From Euzebya sp. (lineage in GTDB: Bacteria > Actinomycetota > Nitriliruptoria > Euzebyales > Euzebyaceae): DNA of 64,000 bases. Shown piece after piece: positions 15,758-24,517 of the stretch. The stretch lies in assembly GCF_964222135.1 (NCBI RefSeq), contig NZ_CAXQBR010000003.1, forward strand, positions 124,001 to 188,000, read 5' to 3'. The position numbers and the translations under genes were made by a program. Each line of letters starts with the position of its first letter. Within the stretch, counting starts at the first letter, position 1. The notes under the pieces were generated by a model, which was not told where the DNA came from, ran no database searches, and saw nothing but the letters and a program-made list of their open reading frames with translations.

Positions 15758-16519
15758 ATGTCCACCGCTGCACCCGCCATCGGCGCCCACATCGGCCCGG
15801 ACCGCCCGCTCGAGACCGCCGCTCGCATCGATGCCGACTGCGTCCAGATCTTCCTCGGCGACCCGCAGGGCTGGAAGGCCCCGCCCGCGCGCGACGACGC
15901 CGACGAGCTACGCACCGCCGAGCTGCCGATCTACGTCCACGCCCCCTACCTGGTCAACGTCGCGTCGGCGGAGAGCCGCATCCGGATCCCCTCGCGGAAG
16001 ATCCTCCAGCAGCACTGCGATGCCGCGGCGGCGATCGGGGCGGCCGCGGTCATCGTCCACGGTGGCACGGTCACCGGCGACGAGGACGTCAGCGCCGGGT
16101 ACGACCGGTGGCGCAAGGCGCTCGACCGCTTGGACTCCGAGGTGCCGGTCCTGATCGAGAACACCGCCGGCGGCGACAACTCCGTCGCGCGGGAGCTCGA
16201 GTCGATCCGGCAGCTGTGGGAGGTCGTCGGTGACCTCGGTCCCGGGTTCTGCCTGGACACCTGCCACGCCTGGTCCGCCGGCCAGGACGTCGTGGAGGCG
16301 GTCGAGGCGGTCATCGACATCACGGGCCGGGTCGACCTGGTCCACTGCAACGACTCCCGCGACGAGCGCGGGTCCAGCCGTGATCGCCACGAGTCCCTCA
16401 CCAGGGGCCAGATCCCGGTCGACCGCATCCTCGAGGCCGTCCGGACGGCCGCCGCGCCGGTGATCTGCGAGACCCCCGACGTCGCCCACGACATCGCCTG
16501 GCTCCGCGAACACCTCTGA
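15758..16519 (+). CDS. nfo: Endonuclease IV-type AP endonuclease (xylose-isomerase-like TIM barrel)
   Basis: A 253-residue member of AP endonuclease family 2, which cuts DNA at abasic sites in base excision repair. Zinc-ligand motifs are present: [53 protein letters not shown] and [20 protein letters not shown]. Length is slightly short of the 280 of E. coli Nfo but normal for actinobacteria. ATG 15758 is preferred; an upstream ATG at 15750 is out of frame. The gene is monocistronic and is followed by a hairpin element. Confidence 0.88.
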   Translation: MSTAAPAIGAHIGPDRPLETAARIDADCVQIFLGDPQGWKAPPARDDADELRTAELPIYVHAPYLVNVASAESRIRIPSRKILQQHCDAAAAIGAAAVIVHGGTVTGDEDVSAGYDRWRKALDRLDSEVPVLIENTAGGDNSVARELESIRQLWEVVGDLGPGFCLDTCHAWSAGQDVVEAVEAVIDITGRVDLVHCNDSRDERGSSRDRHESLTRGQIPVDRILEAVRTAAAPVICETPDVAHDIAWLREHL

Positions 16520-16536
16520 CCCGTCTCGCCCGCCAC

Positions 16537-16576
16537 GATGTGCAGTTGAGCCACGGGAACGGCCGAACTGCACATC
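16537..16576. repeat. Hairpin element, 11-bp perfect arms
   Basis: GATGTGCAGTT at 16537-16547 and AACTGCACATC at 16566-16576 with an 18-nt loop. Lies between the convergent ends of nfo and the SIMPL gene. There is no T-tract, so if it ends transcription it would be a bidirectional U-less type; it may instead be a repetitive palindromic element. Confidence 0.85.
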
Positions 16577-16626
16577 CGGACGGCCTGACACACCACCCAG
16601 GCGTGGACAGGGACCCGGGCGGGTGA

Positions 16627-17301
16627 TCAGCCCAGGTCGAAGGCGGCCTCCAGCTCGACGACCACGGCCACGGGTTCGGGCACGATCCGCACCACGAGGG
16701 GCTCCTCGTCGCCGCCGTCGGCCATGGCGGACCGGCTCATCATGGCCTCGGCCTGGAACGTCGCCCCGCGCCGCTGGGGTCCGTCGTCGCCGCGGAGACC
16801 GGGCTCGGACAGCCACACCACCCGTCCGACCGCGAGCCCCAACCCCTCGGCGTAGGCGCCGGCACGCCGTCGCGCGTCGACCGCGGCTGCGGCGCGGATC
16901 CGGTCCCACCCCTCCGCATCGGCGGCGACGGACCACCGCGGCCCGGCGACCTGCACGTCGACCATCGCGGCGAGGTCGCCGGCGAGCGCGGTCAGCGCCT
17001 CACCGTCCGGCGCGCAGGCCAGGTCGGTGGTGCGCGTGGCCACGTACCCGCGCAGCTGGCGGCCCTGCCGGGGGGTGTGGTCCCACTCCGGCCCGGTCCG
17101 CACCGAGGACGTCAGCGCCCGGCGGACGACCCCACCGCGACGGGCGTCCACCGCCTCGTCCACCTCGGCCGCCCGGCGGGCGCACAGCGCGACCGCCTCC
17201 GACTGGCTGCCCGCCGCCCGCGCCTGGACCGTGATGGTCAGCGACGCCTCGGTCGGGTCCAGCCGGGCCTCGGCCCGACCCCGCACGATGATCTCGGCCA
17301 T
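16627..17301 (-). CDS. SIMPL domain (DUF541) protein, cytoplasmic form
   Basis: A 224-residue SIMPL-family protein: IIVRGRAEARLDPTEASLTITVQARA at the start, LRGYVATRTTDLACA in the middle, then DARRRAGAYAEGLGLAVGRVVWLSEPG, the most conserved stretch of the family. Relatives include periplasmic YggE and BP26, which form oligomeric channels or protect against oxidative stress. Unlike those, this copy has no signal peptide. The ATG at 17301 has a TAGGCT element 6 nt upstream. Confidence 0.85.
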   Translation of the reverse strand: MAEIIVRGRAEARLDPTEASLTITVQARAAGSQSEAVALCARRAAEVDEAVDARRGGVVRRALTSSVRTGPEWDHTPRQGRQLRGYVATRTTDLACAPDGEALTALAGDLAAMVDVQVAGPRWSVAADAEGWDRIRAAAAVDARRRAGAYAEGLGLAVGRVVWLSEPGLRGDDGPQRRGATFQAEAMMSRSAMADGGDEEPLVVRIVPEPVAVVVELEAAFDLG

Positions 17302-17307
17302 GCCCGC

Positions 17308-17313
17308 AGCCTA
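17308..17313 (-). promoter_or_regulatory. -10 element (TAGGCT), leaderless SIMPL gene
   Basis: TAGGCT on the minus strand, 6-nt spacer to ATG 17301. Confidence 0.55.
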
Positions 17314-17381
17314 TGCCGGGTGAGGAGGAGCGGGGACGATCGGGCAGGGCTGGCCTGACGGCCGGCGCGCGGTCCCGGTGT

Positions 17382-17387
17382 TACCTT
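17382..17387 (+). promoter_or_regulatory. Extended -10 element (TGTTACCTT) for ftsEX
   Basis: TGT followed by TACCTT; leaves a leader of about 60 nt before ftsE at 17456. Confidence 0.45.
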
Positions 17388-17455
17388 CGGCCTCCGAGGC
17401 CCTCCGGCACGCACCCCTCCTCACGCGCCCTTCCCCCGACCGGGCCCCACACCCC

Positions 17456-18142
17456 ATGATCCGATTCGCGCACGTCTCCAAGACGTACAAGAAGACCATC
17501 CACGCCCTCGAGGACGTCTCCGTCGAGATCGGCAAGGGCGAGTTCGTGTTCCTCGTCGGCGCCTCCGGGTCGGGGAAGAGCACGTTCATCAAGCTGCTGC
17601 TGAAGGACGTCGAGCCCGACGACGGCGAGATCGTCGTGGCCGGCAAGAAGCTCAACGGGATGCGGCCCTGGCGGGTGCCGGCGTTCCGCCGCGAGCTCGG
17701 GTGCGTCTTCCAGGACTTCAAGCTGCTCGAGTCGAAGACGGTCTACGAGAACGTCGCCTTCGCCCAGGAGGTCATCGGGCACACGCCGGCCCAGATCCGC
17801 GTCGACGTGCCGGACGCGCTCGAGGTCGTCGGCCTCAGCCACAAGCACGACGCGATGCCGAACGAGCTGTCCGGCGGTGAGCAGCAGCGCGTCTCCATCG
17901 CCCGCGCCATCGTCAACCGGCCGCGGATCATGCTGTGCGACGAGCCCACGGGGAACCTCGACCCCGAGACCTCGGTCGGGATCATGAAGCTGATCGACCA
18001 GATCAACCGGGCGGGGACGACGATCCTGATGGCGACCCACGACAGCCACATCGTCGACTCGATGCGCAAGCGCGTCGTCGAGCTGCAGAACGGCCACATG
18101 GTCCGCGACCAGGTGCGCGGCACCTACGGGTACGCGGGGTAG
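17456..18142 (+). CDS. ftsE: Cell division ATP-binding protein FtsE
   Basis: A 228-residue ABC ATPase that partners FtsX at the divisome and drives activation of peptidoglycan hydrolases. Walker [11 protein letters not shown], signature [15 protein letters not shown], Walker [13 protein letters not shown] and the ATHD switch are all intact; [11 protein letters not shown] is the standard FtsE start. ATG 17456 fits. It is followed after 5 bp by ftsX and then by an EnvC-like M23 protein, the arrangement expected for the FtsEX-effector module. Confidence 0.96.
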   Translation: MIRFAHVSKTYKKTIHALEDVSVEIGKGEFVFLVGASGSGKSTFIKLLLKDVEPDDGEIVVAGKKLNGMRPWRVPAFRRELGCVFQDFKLLESKTVYENVAFAQEVIGHTPAQIRVDVPDALEVVGLSHKHDAMPNELSGGEQQRVSIARAIVNRPRIMLCDEPTGNLDPETSVGIMKLIDQINRAGTTILMATHDSHIVDSMRKRVVELQNGHMVRDQVRGTYGYAG

Positions 18143-18147
18143 CGCCG

Positions 18148-19026
18148 ATGCCTGCACGCTGGCGCTACCTGTTCGGCGAGGTCGGGATCGGCCTGCGCCG
18201 CAACCTGCTCATGACCATCGCGACGATCCTGACCGTCACGGTGACGGTGACCATGGTGGGCGCCAGCCTGCTGGTCCAGCGGCAGGTCGCGAAGGCCCAG
18301 GACGTCCTCTACGAGGACGTCGAGGTCTCCATCTTCCTGGCCGACGCGATCACCCCGGACCAGCAGCAGGCGCTCGAGGCCGACCTGCGGGCCCAGCCGG
18401 TGGTCGCCGACGTGGTCTACGAGTCGAAGGAGGAGGCGTTCGCGAACGCCCAGGAGCTGTTCGCCGACGACCCCCTGATCCTCCAGGACCTCTCGCCCGA
18501 CGTGCTGCCGGCGTCGTTCCGCGTCCAGCTGACCGACCCCGAGGAGTTCGGCGTCATCTCCTCGCTGTTCAGCGGACGGCCGGGCATCGACGAGATCCGC
18601 GACCAGCGCGAGATCCTCGACGACTTCTTCACGATCATGGGCAAGATCCGCGAGTTCGTGCTGTACGTCGCGGTGCTGATCGCCCTGGCCGCCATCTCGC
18701 TGGTCGCCACCACGATCCGACTGACGGCGTTCGCCCGGCGTGAGCAGACCGCGATCATGAAGCTCGTCGGCGCCACGAACTGGTACATCCGGCTGCCGTT
18801 CGTGATGGAGGGCGTCGCCACCGCCAGCGTGGGCGCGGTCGCCGCGTTCCTCCTGCTGCTGGCCGGCATGCGCTTCTACGTCGGGGACCTCCGCGAGGCG
18901 ATCGGCTTCTTGCCGTTCATCGGCACCGCCGACGTCGTCGCGATCTTCCCGCTCCTCCTGATCGGCTCGATCCTCGTCGGCGCCGTCGTCAGCGTGCTTG
19001 CCCTCCGCCGCTTCCTGGCCGTCTGA
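18148..19026 (+). CDS. ftsX: Cell division permease-like protein FtsX
   Basis: A 292-residue membrane protein with the FtsX layout: short cytoplasmic start (MPARWRYLFGEVGIGLRRNL), first membrane span about residues 20-42, extracellular domain about 45-165 (VSIFLADAITPDQQQALEADL, VVYESKEEAF), then three spans from about 170 to 290. The extracellular loop couples ATP hydrolysis by FtsE to the wall hydrolase outside. Length and motifs are normal. It starts 5 bp after ftsE. Confidence 0.95.
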   Translation: MPARWRYLFGEVGIGLRRNLLMTIATILTVTVTVTMVGASLLVQRQVAKAQDVLYEDVEVSIFLADAITPDQQQALEADLRAQPVVADVVYESKEEAFANAQELFADDPLILQDLSPDVLPASFRVQLTDPEEFGVISSLFSGRPGIDEIRDQREILDDFFTIMGKIREFVLYVAVLIALAAISLVATTIRLTAFARREQTAIMKLVGATNWYIRLPFVMEGVATASVGAVAAFLLLLAGMRFYVGDLREAIGFLPFIGTADVVAIFPLLLIGSILVGAVVSVLALRRFLAV

Positions 19027-19111
19027 CGCCCCTCCCGGGGCTGGCGGTCTAGAACCCTCGACCTCCGATCGAGGTGTACGGAGGTTCACCACTTCCGGGC
19101 GCAGGAGTTGT

Positions 19112-19117
19112 TACCGT
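19112..19117 (+). promoter_or_regulatory. Extended -10 element (TGTTACCGT) for the M23 gene
   Basis: TGT followed by TACCGT; ends 9 nt before an in-frame GTG at 19127 and 12 nt before ATG 19130. A dyad CCTCGACCTCCGATCGAGG lies 52 bp upstream. Confidence 0.4.
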
Positions 19118-19129
19118 TGCGCGACCGTG

Positions 19130-20452
19130 ATGACGGTGCTTCCCCCCCGACGTCGCACGCCCATGCCCGCATGGCAGCGACTCCTGACCGCGTTCGCGCT
19201 GGCGGCTGTGCTGCTGCCCGCGTCCCTCCCCCTGCCCGCGGACGCCCAATCGCAGTCCGACCTCGACGAGGTCGAGTCCCAGATCGACGAGGCCGAGGCC
19301 GAACGGGAGCGCCTCGACGGCGAGCGGCAGGCCCAGCTCGACCAGCTCGACGCGATCCTCGCCGAGCAGCAGGCGCTGCAGGCCGAGCTCGACGCGTTGA
19401 GCGCCGAGCTCGCCACCGCCCAGGGGGAGCTCGACGACCGGGAGCGGATCCTCGCCGCGACGACCGCCGAGCTCGAGGCCACGGAGCAGCGGCTCGCCGA
19501 CACCCGCGACCAGCTGGACCGCCAGGAGCAGACCTACGAGTCCCGGGTCCGCCAGTCCTACATCTCCGCCCGGGCGGACCAGACCCTGCCGGTCTTCAAC
19601 GCCCGGAACGCGGCGGAGTTCGCGCAGGCGAGCACCTACCTGCAGGCGATCGTGTCCCGCGACCGGGCGGGTTACGAGGAGATCGACGTCCTCCGCCGCC
19701 GCATCGAGGCGGACGAGGCCGAGCTCGAGCGGCTCCGCGGCCAGCAGGACGCCGACCGCGAGGCCGCGCAGGCCGAGCGCGACCGGGTCGCCGAGCTCGT
19801 CGACGCCCAGGCCGCCGTGGTCGCCCAGGTCGAGGCCCAGGCGGAGGAGAAGCGCACCGTCCTGGCGGGGATCGAGGCGGACCGGGACGCCGCGGACGCC
19901 CTCGTCGCCGACCTCGAGGCCGAGTCCGCCCGCATCGAGCAGGAGCTCGCCGCCGCCGCAGCCGCCGCGGCGGAGGCCGCCGCCCAGCAGGAGGCGCTCG
20001 CCCAGGCCGGCTCCGCCGGCGGCGGATCGACCTCCTCGAGCCCGGGCGGGTCAGCGGGCGTCGCCACCGGCGGGCGGTTCATCATGCCGGTCGGCGGGCG
20101 GATCTCCTCGGAGTTCGGCTACCGGGTCCACCCGATCTCCGGTGCCCGCCGCCTGCACGCCGGCATGGACATCGCCGCCGGTTCCGGCACGCCCATCGGG
20201 GCCGCCGGCGCCGGCACCGTGATCTTCGCCGGCTGGCGGGGTGGCTACGGCAACTGCATCATCATCGACCACGGCGGGGGCATCGCGACCCTCTACGGCC
20301 ACCAGTCGAGCCTCGCAGCCAGCGTGGGCCAGAGCGTCTCGGCGGGCCAGGTCATCGGCTACGTCGGCTCCACCGGCTACTCCACCGGCCCCCACCTGCA
20401 CTGGGAGGTCCGGGTCAACGGGTCGCCCACGAACCCGCGCGGCTACATCTAG
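19130..20452 (+). CDS. Secreted EnvC-like protein: coiled coil plus M23 peptidase domain
   Basis: A 440-residue exported protein. A signal peptide (about residues 12-40, LLTAFALAAVLLPASLPLPA) is followed by a long coiled coil (about 42-300, rich in Glu, Ala, Leu and Gln) and an M23 peptidase domain (about 318-440). Zinc/catalytic residues are intact: SEFGYRVHPISGARRLHAGMDIAA supplies His and Asp, and TGPHLHWEV the HLH pair, so it may be an active endopeptidase rather than a LytM-degenerate activator. In mycobacteria and firmicutes FtsEX drives coiled-coil hydrolases (RipC, PcsB); this gene sits where such a partner would be. GTG 19127 is an alternative start. Confidence 0.9.
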   Translation: MTVLPPRRRTPMPAWQRLLTAFALAAVLLPASLPLPADAQSQSDLDEVESQIDEAEAERERLDGERQAQLDQLDAILAEQQALQAELDALSAELATAQGELDDRERILAATTAELEATEQRLADTRDQLDRQEQTYESRVRQSYISARADQTLPVFNARNAAEFAQASTYLQAIVSRDRAGYEEIDVLRRRIEADEAELERLRGQQDADREAAQAERDRVAELVDAQAAVVAQVEAQAEEKRTVLAGIEADRDAADALVADLEAESARIEQELAAAAAAAAEAAAQQEALAQAGSAGGGSTSSSPGGSAGVATGGRFIMPVGGRISSEFGYRVHPISGARRLHAGMDIAAGSGTPIGAAGAGTVIFAGWRGGYGNCIIIDHGGGIATLYGHQSSLAASVGQSVSAGQVIGYVGSTGYSTGPHLHWEVRVNGSPTNPRGYI

Positions 20453-20516
20453 CGGTAAAGACATCGGAAGGTCCCCGGCGTGCGCGTCGCGCGCTGGCAG
20501 GCTTGTGGGCGAGACG

Positions 20517-21758
20517 ATGGACGAGCCGACCACCCCGCCGCCGAGCGCCGCCGCCGCACGCCCCTCCCCTCTCCGCTCCGGGGAGTTCACCTCGGCGCTC
20601 GCGGCCGGGATCGTGATGCTCCTCATCGGGGGGACCGGGATCATGGGCTTCCGGGTCGGCGCCCAGGCAGCAGAACCCGACCTGCCGGACGAGTTCACCA
20701 ACGTCGAGCTGCTGTACGAGGCCATCACCGAGGACGCGGTCGACCACCCCGATCCCGACGCGCTCGTGTCCGGCGCCATCGACGGCCTGCTCGGCACCCT
20801 CGACGACCCCTACGCCGTCTACTACGACCCGGAGCGCTACGAGCAGCTGAACGCCGACCTCGACGGCGAGTTCGTCGGCGTCGGCGTCACCATCGAGGAG
20901 CAGACCGACGGGGTCTACATCACCGGCGTGATCCCCGGATCGCCTGCCGAGGAGGCCGGGGTGATGGCCGGCGAGCGGATCACCTCCGTCGACGGCACCG
21001 ACACGACGACCGAGGAGACCACCTCCGGTGACGTCGTCGAGCTCATCGCGGGGGAGGAGGGGCAGACGCGCACGATCGGCCTCGACTCCGGCGACGCCGG
21101 GCCCCGCGAGCTCACGCTGACCCTGCGCGAGATCGACCTGCCGACGGTCGCCGGGCGGATCCTCGACTCCGGCTACGGCTACGTCGGGCTGGCCCAGTTC
21201 ACCCGGCACGCGGCCGAGCAGCTGACCGACGAGCTGCGGACGTTCGCCGACCAGGGCGTGCCCGGCGTGGTCCTCGACCTGCGGGGCAACCCGGGTGGTC
21301 TGCTCGACGAGGCGGTCGACGTGGTCAGCCTGTTCGTCGAGGAGGGCACGGTCGTCACCGTCGAGAGCAACCTCGGCACGACCGAGCACCGGGTCAGCGG
21401 CACCACCGTCGCCCCGGACCTGCCGCTGGTCGTCCTGGTCGACGGCAACTCCGCCTCGGCGAGCGAGATCGTCGCCGGCGCGCTCCAGGACCTCGACCGC
21501 GCGGAGGTCGTGGGCCAGACCACGTTCGGGAAGGGCACCGTCCAGACCATCCAGGACCTGTCCGAGGGCGCCGGGGTGAAGTTCACCACCGCGGAGTACT
21601 TCACCCCCTCCGGCGATTCGATCCAGGACGTCGGCGTCGAGCCCGACGTCACCGCATCCGGGGACGCCGCGGCGATGCTCGCCTCCGCCGAGGACGTCCT
21701 GGCCGACCTGATCGCCGCCGGGACCGCCACCGACGAGCCCGCCGCCGGGGGGTCCTGA
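20517..21758 (+). CDS. C-terminal processing peptidase (CtpA/S41A family)
   Basis: A 413-residue membrane-anchored serine protease outside the cytoplasm. One membrane span (about residues 25-45), a helical segment, a PDZ domain (about 115-200, GVGVTIEEQTDGVYITGVIPGSPA) and the S41 catalytic domain with VVLDLRGNPGGLLDEAVDV, nucleophile Ser in GNSASASEIVAGAL and general-base Lys in TFGKGTVQ. Such proteases process envelope proteins and regulate wall hydrolases, matching the upstream hydrolase gene. ATG 20517 chosen; no clear promoter, so it may be read through from the M23 gene (64 bp gap). Confidence 0.92.
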   Translation: MDEPTTPPPSAAAARPSPLRSGEFTSALAAGIVMLLIGGTGIMGFRVGAQAAEPDLPDEFTNVELLYEAITEDAVDHPDPDALVSGAIDGLLGTLDDPYAVYYDPERYEQLNADLDGEFVGVGVTIEEQTDGVYITGVIPGSPAEEAGVMAGERITSVDGTDTTTEETTSGDVVELIAGEEGQTRTIGLDSGDAGPRELTLTLREIDLPTVAGRILDSGYGYVGLAQFTRHAAEQLTDELRTFADQGVPGVVLDLRGNPGGLLDEAVDVVSLFVEEGTVVTVESNLGTTEHRVSGTTVAPDLPLVVLVDGNSASASEIVAGALQDLDRAEVVGQTTFGKGTVQTIQDLSEGAGVKFTTAEYFTPSGDSIQDVGVEPDVTASGDAAAMLASAEDVLADLIAAGTATDEPAAGGS

Positions 21759-21774
21759 CCGCCTGCCACGCCGC

Positions 21775-21780
21775 TACGTT
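21775..21780 (+). promoter_or_regulatory. -10 element (TACGTT), leaderless smpB
   Basis: TACGTT with a 6-nt spacer to ATG 21787. Confidence 0.6.
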
Positions 21781-21786
21781 GGCGGC

Positions 21787-22254
21787 ATGGCCAAGAAGGT
21801 GAAGGCGGACGCGAACACGATCGCGGTCAACCGGCGTGCCCGGTTCGACTACTCGATCGACACCACCTACGAGTGCGGCATCGTGCTGCAGGGGACGGAG
21901 GTGAAGAGCCTGCGGGCCGGGAAGGCCTCCATCGCCCAGGCGTTCGCCACCGTGCGGGACGGCGAGCTGTGGCTGTACATGGCCGACATCCCCGAGTACG
22001 AGTTCGGCAACCGCAACAACCACGAGCCGCAGCGCCGTCGCAAGCTCCTCGCCCACAGCCACGAGATCCGCGACATGGCGGCCTTCACCCAGGAGCAGGG
22101 GCGGACCCTCGTCCCGATGAAGCTGTACTGGAAGGACGGCAAGGCGAAGGTGCTGATCGGCGAGGGCGTCGGCAAGACGACGGTCGACAAGCGCCACGAC
22201 AAGGCGGAGAAGACCGCCAAGCGCGAGATCGAGCGCGCGCTCAAGGCCCGGTGA
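21787..22254 (+). CDS. smpB: SsrA-binding protein SmpB
   Basis: A 155-residue OB-fold RNA-binding protein that delivers tmRNA to stalled ribosomes. Key stretches: NRRARFDYSIDTTYECGIVL, GTEVKSLRAGKASIAQAF, LYMADIPEYEFGNRNNHEPQ, RKLLAHSHEI, and the basic C-terminal tail (DKRHDKAEKTAKREIERALK) that enters the mRNA channel. Its partner ssrA lies 1.2 kb downstream with one methyltransferase gene between. The stop overlaps the next start as GTGA. Confidence 0.97.
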   Translation: MAKKVKADANTIAVNRRARFDYSIDTTYECGIVLQGTEVKSLRAGKASIAQAFATVRDGELWLYMADIPEYEFGNRNNHEPQRRRKLLAHSHEIRDMAAFTQEQGRTLVPMKLYWKDGKAKVLIGEGVGKTTVDKRHDKAEKTAKREIERALKAR

Positions 22255-23324
22255 GCGCCGTGCCGCCGGACATCGACCGCCGCGCCGCCGGGCAGTTCGC
22301 CCGGCAGCTGGTCGGCCACCTCTCGAGCGCGATGACCGTCACCGCTCTCGAGCTCGGCGCCCGCCTCGGCCTGCTCGAGGCGCTGACCGCGACGCCGCGG
22401 ACCGTCGAGGACCTCGCCGACGCGACCGGCACGCAGCCGCGGTACTGCCGTGAGTGGGCCGAGCTGCTGGTGACCGCGGGGGTCCTCGTCGCCGACGAGC
22501 AGGCGGGGACCGTCGAGCTGCCGGCCGACCACGCCGCGGCGCTGTCCCTCCCGACCCCCTACAACCTCTCGGGCATGGTGACCATCGCCACGGCCACGAC
22601 CCGGTCCCTCGACCTGCTCGAGCGGGTGTTCACCGAGGGCGGCGGCATCGGCTACGACGAGCAGCTGATCGACACCGACAAGCTGATGCACCAGCTGTCC
22701 GGGGACCGCTACGACGCGCTGCTCGTCGACAGCTACCTCGCCCAGGTCCCCGGTCTCACCGACCGCCTGTCGGAGGGTGCCCGGGTCCTCGAGATCGGGT
22801 GCGGTCGCGGGCACGCGGCCATGCTGATCGGCCGGGCCTTCCCGGCCAGCCAAGTCGTCGGCCTCGACATCAGCGAGACCGCGGTGGCGGCAGCCGTGGA
22901 CGCCGCAGCAGCCGCCGGCCTGGCCAACACGACGTTCGTCCGCGGCGACGCCGTCGACCCGCCCGCGGGGCCGTGGGACGTGGTCGCGGCCCTCGACGTG
23001 GTCCACGACCTCGCCCACCCCCACGAGGCCCTCGCCGCGGCCCGGCGGGTGATCGCCGACGACGGCCGGCTGGTCATGATCGACAGCGGCGCCCCGCCGA
23101 CCCTCGCCGAGCGCGCGGAGCTCCCGTGGGCGCCCATGATGTACGGCGTGTCGCTCGGCCACTGCATGACCGTCTCCCTCGCCCAGCAGGGGGAGGGGCT
23201 GGGGACCATGTGGGGCCGCGAGGGAGTCCTTGCCGCGCTGGCCGACGCCGGGTTCGGCGAGGTCGAGACCTTCGAGCTGAAGGGCGACCCGATGGACCTC
23301 CTCTACGTCGCACGGCCCGCCTGA
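22251..23324 (+). CDS. Class I SAM-dependent methyltransferase with winged-helix N-terminus
   Basis: A 357-residue protein. Residues about 15-100 form a winged-helix/dimerisation domain (FARQLVGHLSSAMTVTALEL, ARLGLLEALTATPRTVEDLA), as in small-molecule O-methyltransferases and the Rv-type transcription-factor-like methyltransferases; the Rossmann domain carries motif I VLEIGCGRGHAAMLI, VVGLDIS and DVVAALDVVHDL. The substrate cannot be read. GTG 22251 overlaps the smpB stop, so it is cotranslated with smpB; nothing in tmRNA biology explains the association. Confidence 0.8.
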   Translation: MSAVPPDIDRRAAGQFARQLVGHLSSAMTVTALELGARLGLLEALTATPRTVEDLADATGTQPRYCREWAELLVTAGVLVADEQAGTVELPADHAAALSLPTPYNLSGMVTIATATTRSLDLLERVFTEGGGIGYDEQLIDTDKLMHQLSGDRYDALLVDSYLAQVPGLTDRLSEGARVLEIGCGRGHAAMLIGRAFPASQVVGLDISETAVAAAVDAAAAAGLANTTFVRGDAVDPPAGPWDVVAALDVVHDLAHPHEALAAARRVIADDGRLVMIDSGAPPTLAERAELPWAPMMYGVSLGHCMTVSLAQQGEGLGTMWGREGVLAALADAGFGEVETFELKGDPMDLLYVARPA

Positions 23325-23349
23325 CGCTGCAGGACGGCCGCGGCGCCGC

Positions 23350-23355
23350 TACCCT
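23350..23355 (+). promoter_or_regulatory. Possible -10 element (TACCCT) for ssrA
   Basis: TACCCT, 72 bp before the mature tmRNA 5' end; a processed leader would be needed. Confidence 0.3.
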
Positions 23356-23427
23356 GAGTGGCTCCCACCGCACCCGGGTGGGTGCGCCGAGAGGCGCGAC
23401 AACTCCATAGGGATCTTCCCTCTTCAC

Positions 23428-23784
23428 GGGGGCGACTGGTTTCGACGGGTGTCGGTCGACCGCGGGAGAGCGAGCCGAGGATGTAGGGCTGCCTCGTTAA
23501 TCCGCTCTGCAACCACTTAGGTGCCGAAGACAACTTCGCACTGGCTGCTTAAGAACTAAGCACCTGTCCGCCTGAACCACCGCCTGAGGTGAGGGACCGG
23601 GCATCGCAACCAGGCTCCACCGCCCAGCCGCTCCCGTGGGCTGGGTGGGACATCGAATCGCGGGATACGGCTGGGGAGGTGTCTGGACCGAGGACACCCC
23701 AGCTCGACAACCCACTCGGTCCTACGCTCGTAGCGCTCTCGGGGACGAGACATTCGGACGGGGGTTCGACTCCCCCCGCCTCCA
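23428..23784 (+). ncRNA. ssrA: tmRNA
   Basis: Transfer-messenger RNA of 357 nt. The 5' end GGGGGCG pairs with CGCCTCC (23777-23783) to form the acceptor stem, A23784 is the discriminator and CCA is not encoded. The T-arm GGGGGTTCGACTCCCCC (from about 23761) is classical. The tag frame resumes after TTAGGT at GCC and reads A-E-D-N-F-A-L-A-A followed by TAA (23523-23552), giving the degradation tag (A)AEDNFALAA. SmpB is encoded just upstream. The 3' end is directly followed by the HNH gene in convergent orientation, with 7 bp between them. Confidence 0.95.
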
Positions 23785-23791
23785 AGAGCTC

Positions 23792-24298
23792 TCAGGTGTC
23801 AGAGGTCATCTGAGGGCTGTTGGAGGTGTCGGTGGACCCGGTGGGAAGAGATCCGTAGCGGCGAAGGATGTCCTTCGCCCATCGAACCGCGTCCTCCGCA
23901 CGGATGCCGGCCGGGTGCGGCCGCGTCCACAGCTCGAGGTTCTCGAGCCTGTTGTCATCTCGCACCCCGTTCCGGTGGTGGACGGCTTCACCTGGCCCGA
24001 GATGGCGACCGAGGTGCGCCTCCATGACCAGGATGTGCTCGAAGACGTACGGCGATGTGTCCCGGGCTCGGGGATGGCCGACTGCACGACGCATCACGTA
24101 GCCCTTCTTGTGATAGGTCACACCGCCCTTCCAGTTCCCGTTCTGACGGCCCCCGACGTCGCGGCACTCCGTGCACTGCGCGGAGCTGCGTTGTTTCGGG
24201 CGACCGCACTCGCAGTCGTCGCGAGATCGGCACGATGAGCACCGCAAGTGCCGGCTGGAGGGTTGGAACGTCCGTCCGCATTCCGTGCAGGACTTCAT
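23792..24298 (-). CDS. HNH endonuclease with N-terminal zinc-finger-like region
   Basis: A 168-residue homing- or phage-type HNH nuclease. The N-terminus has paired cysteines (CTECGRTF, CSSCRSRDDCECG, CTECRD) forming zinc knuckles; NGNWKGGVTYHKKGYVMRR, YVFEHILVMEAHLGRHLGPGE, VHHRNGVRDDNRLENLEL supply the HNH fold, with catalytic His in VHHRNG. Genes of this type are common in phages and as free-standing homing nucleases. It abuts the ssrA 3' end, a favoured integration target, but no integrase is seen. G+C is lower than neighbours by eye, consistent with acquisition. TACGGT 7 nt before ATG 24298 predicts leaderless expression. Confidence 0.88.
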   Translation of the reverse strand: MKSCTECGRTFQPSSRHLRCSSCRSRDDCECGRPKQRSSAQCTECRDVGGRQNGNWKGGVTYHKKGYVMRRAVGHPRARDTSPYVFEHILVMEAHLGRHLGPGEAVHHRNGVRDDNRLENLELWTRPHPAGIRAEDAVRWAKDILRRYGSLPTGSTDTSNSPQMTSDT

Positions 24299-24305
24299 GC
24301 CGTGG

Positions 24306-24311
24306 ACCGTA
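24306..24311 (-). promoter_or_regulatory. -10 element (TACGGT), leaderless HNH gene
   Basis: TACGGT on the minus strand, 7-nt spacer to ATG 24298. The rest of the interval to 24517 shows nothing recognisable. Confidence 0.5.
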
Positions 24312-24517
24312 GGGCAGCTCCGTCCTCCCGCATGACGAGTTCCTCGCTCTCTGGGGACAACTCGACTGCCCGCGCGGTAGCTCGGCTCGGCCTGCGCCTG
24401 TCCCGGGCCGAAGGTCCCACGGGCGGTGGGACCTCGGGCACTGCCCGTGCCACCGGACCGCGTGCACCCTGTGCGGTGAGGGACCACCCCTCCACCGGCA
24501 CGGACCAGGAGGTAGCC

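Noticed and set aside
23428-23784. A tRNA gene at the GGTTCGACTCC motif
   Set aside because: The motif is the T-arm of the tmRNA; no anticodon arm is present.
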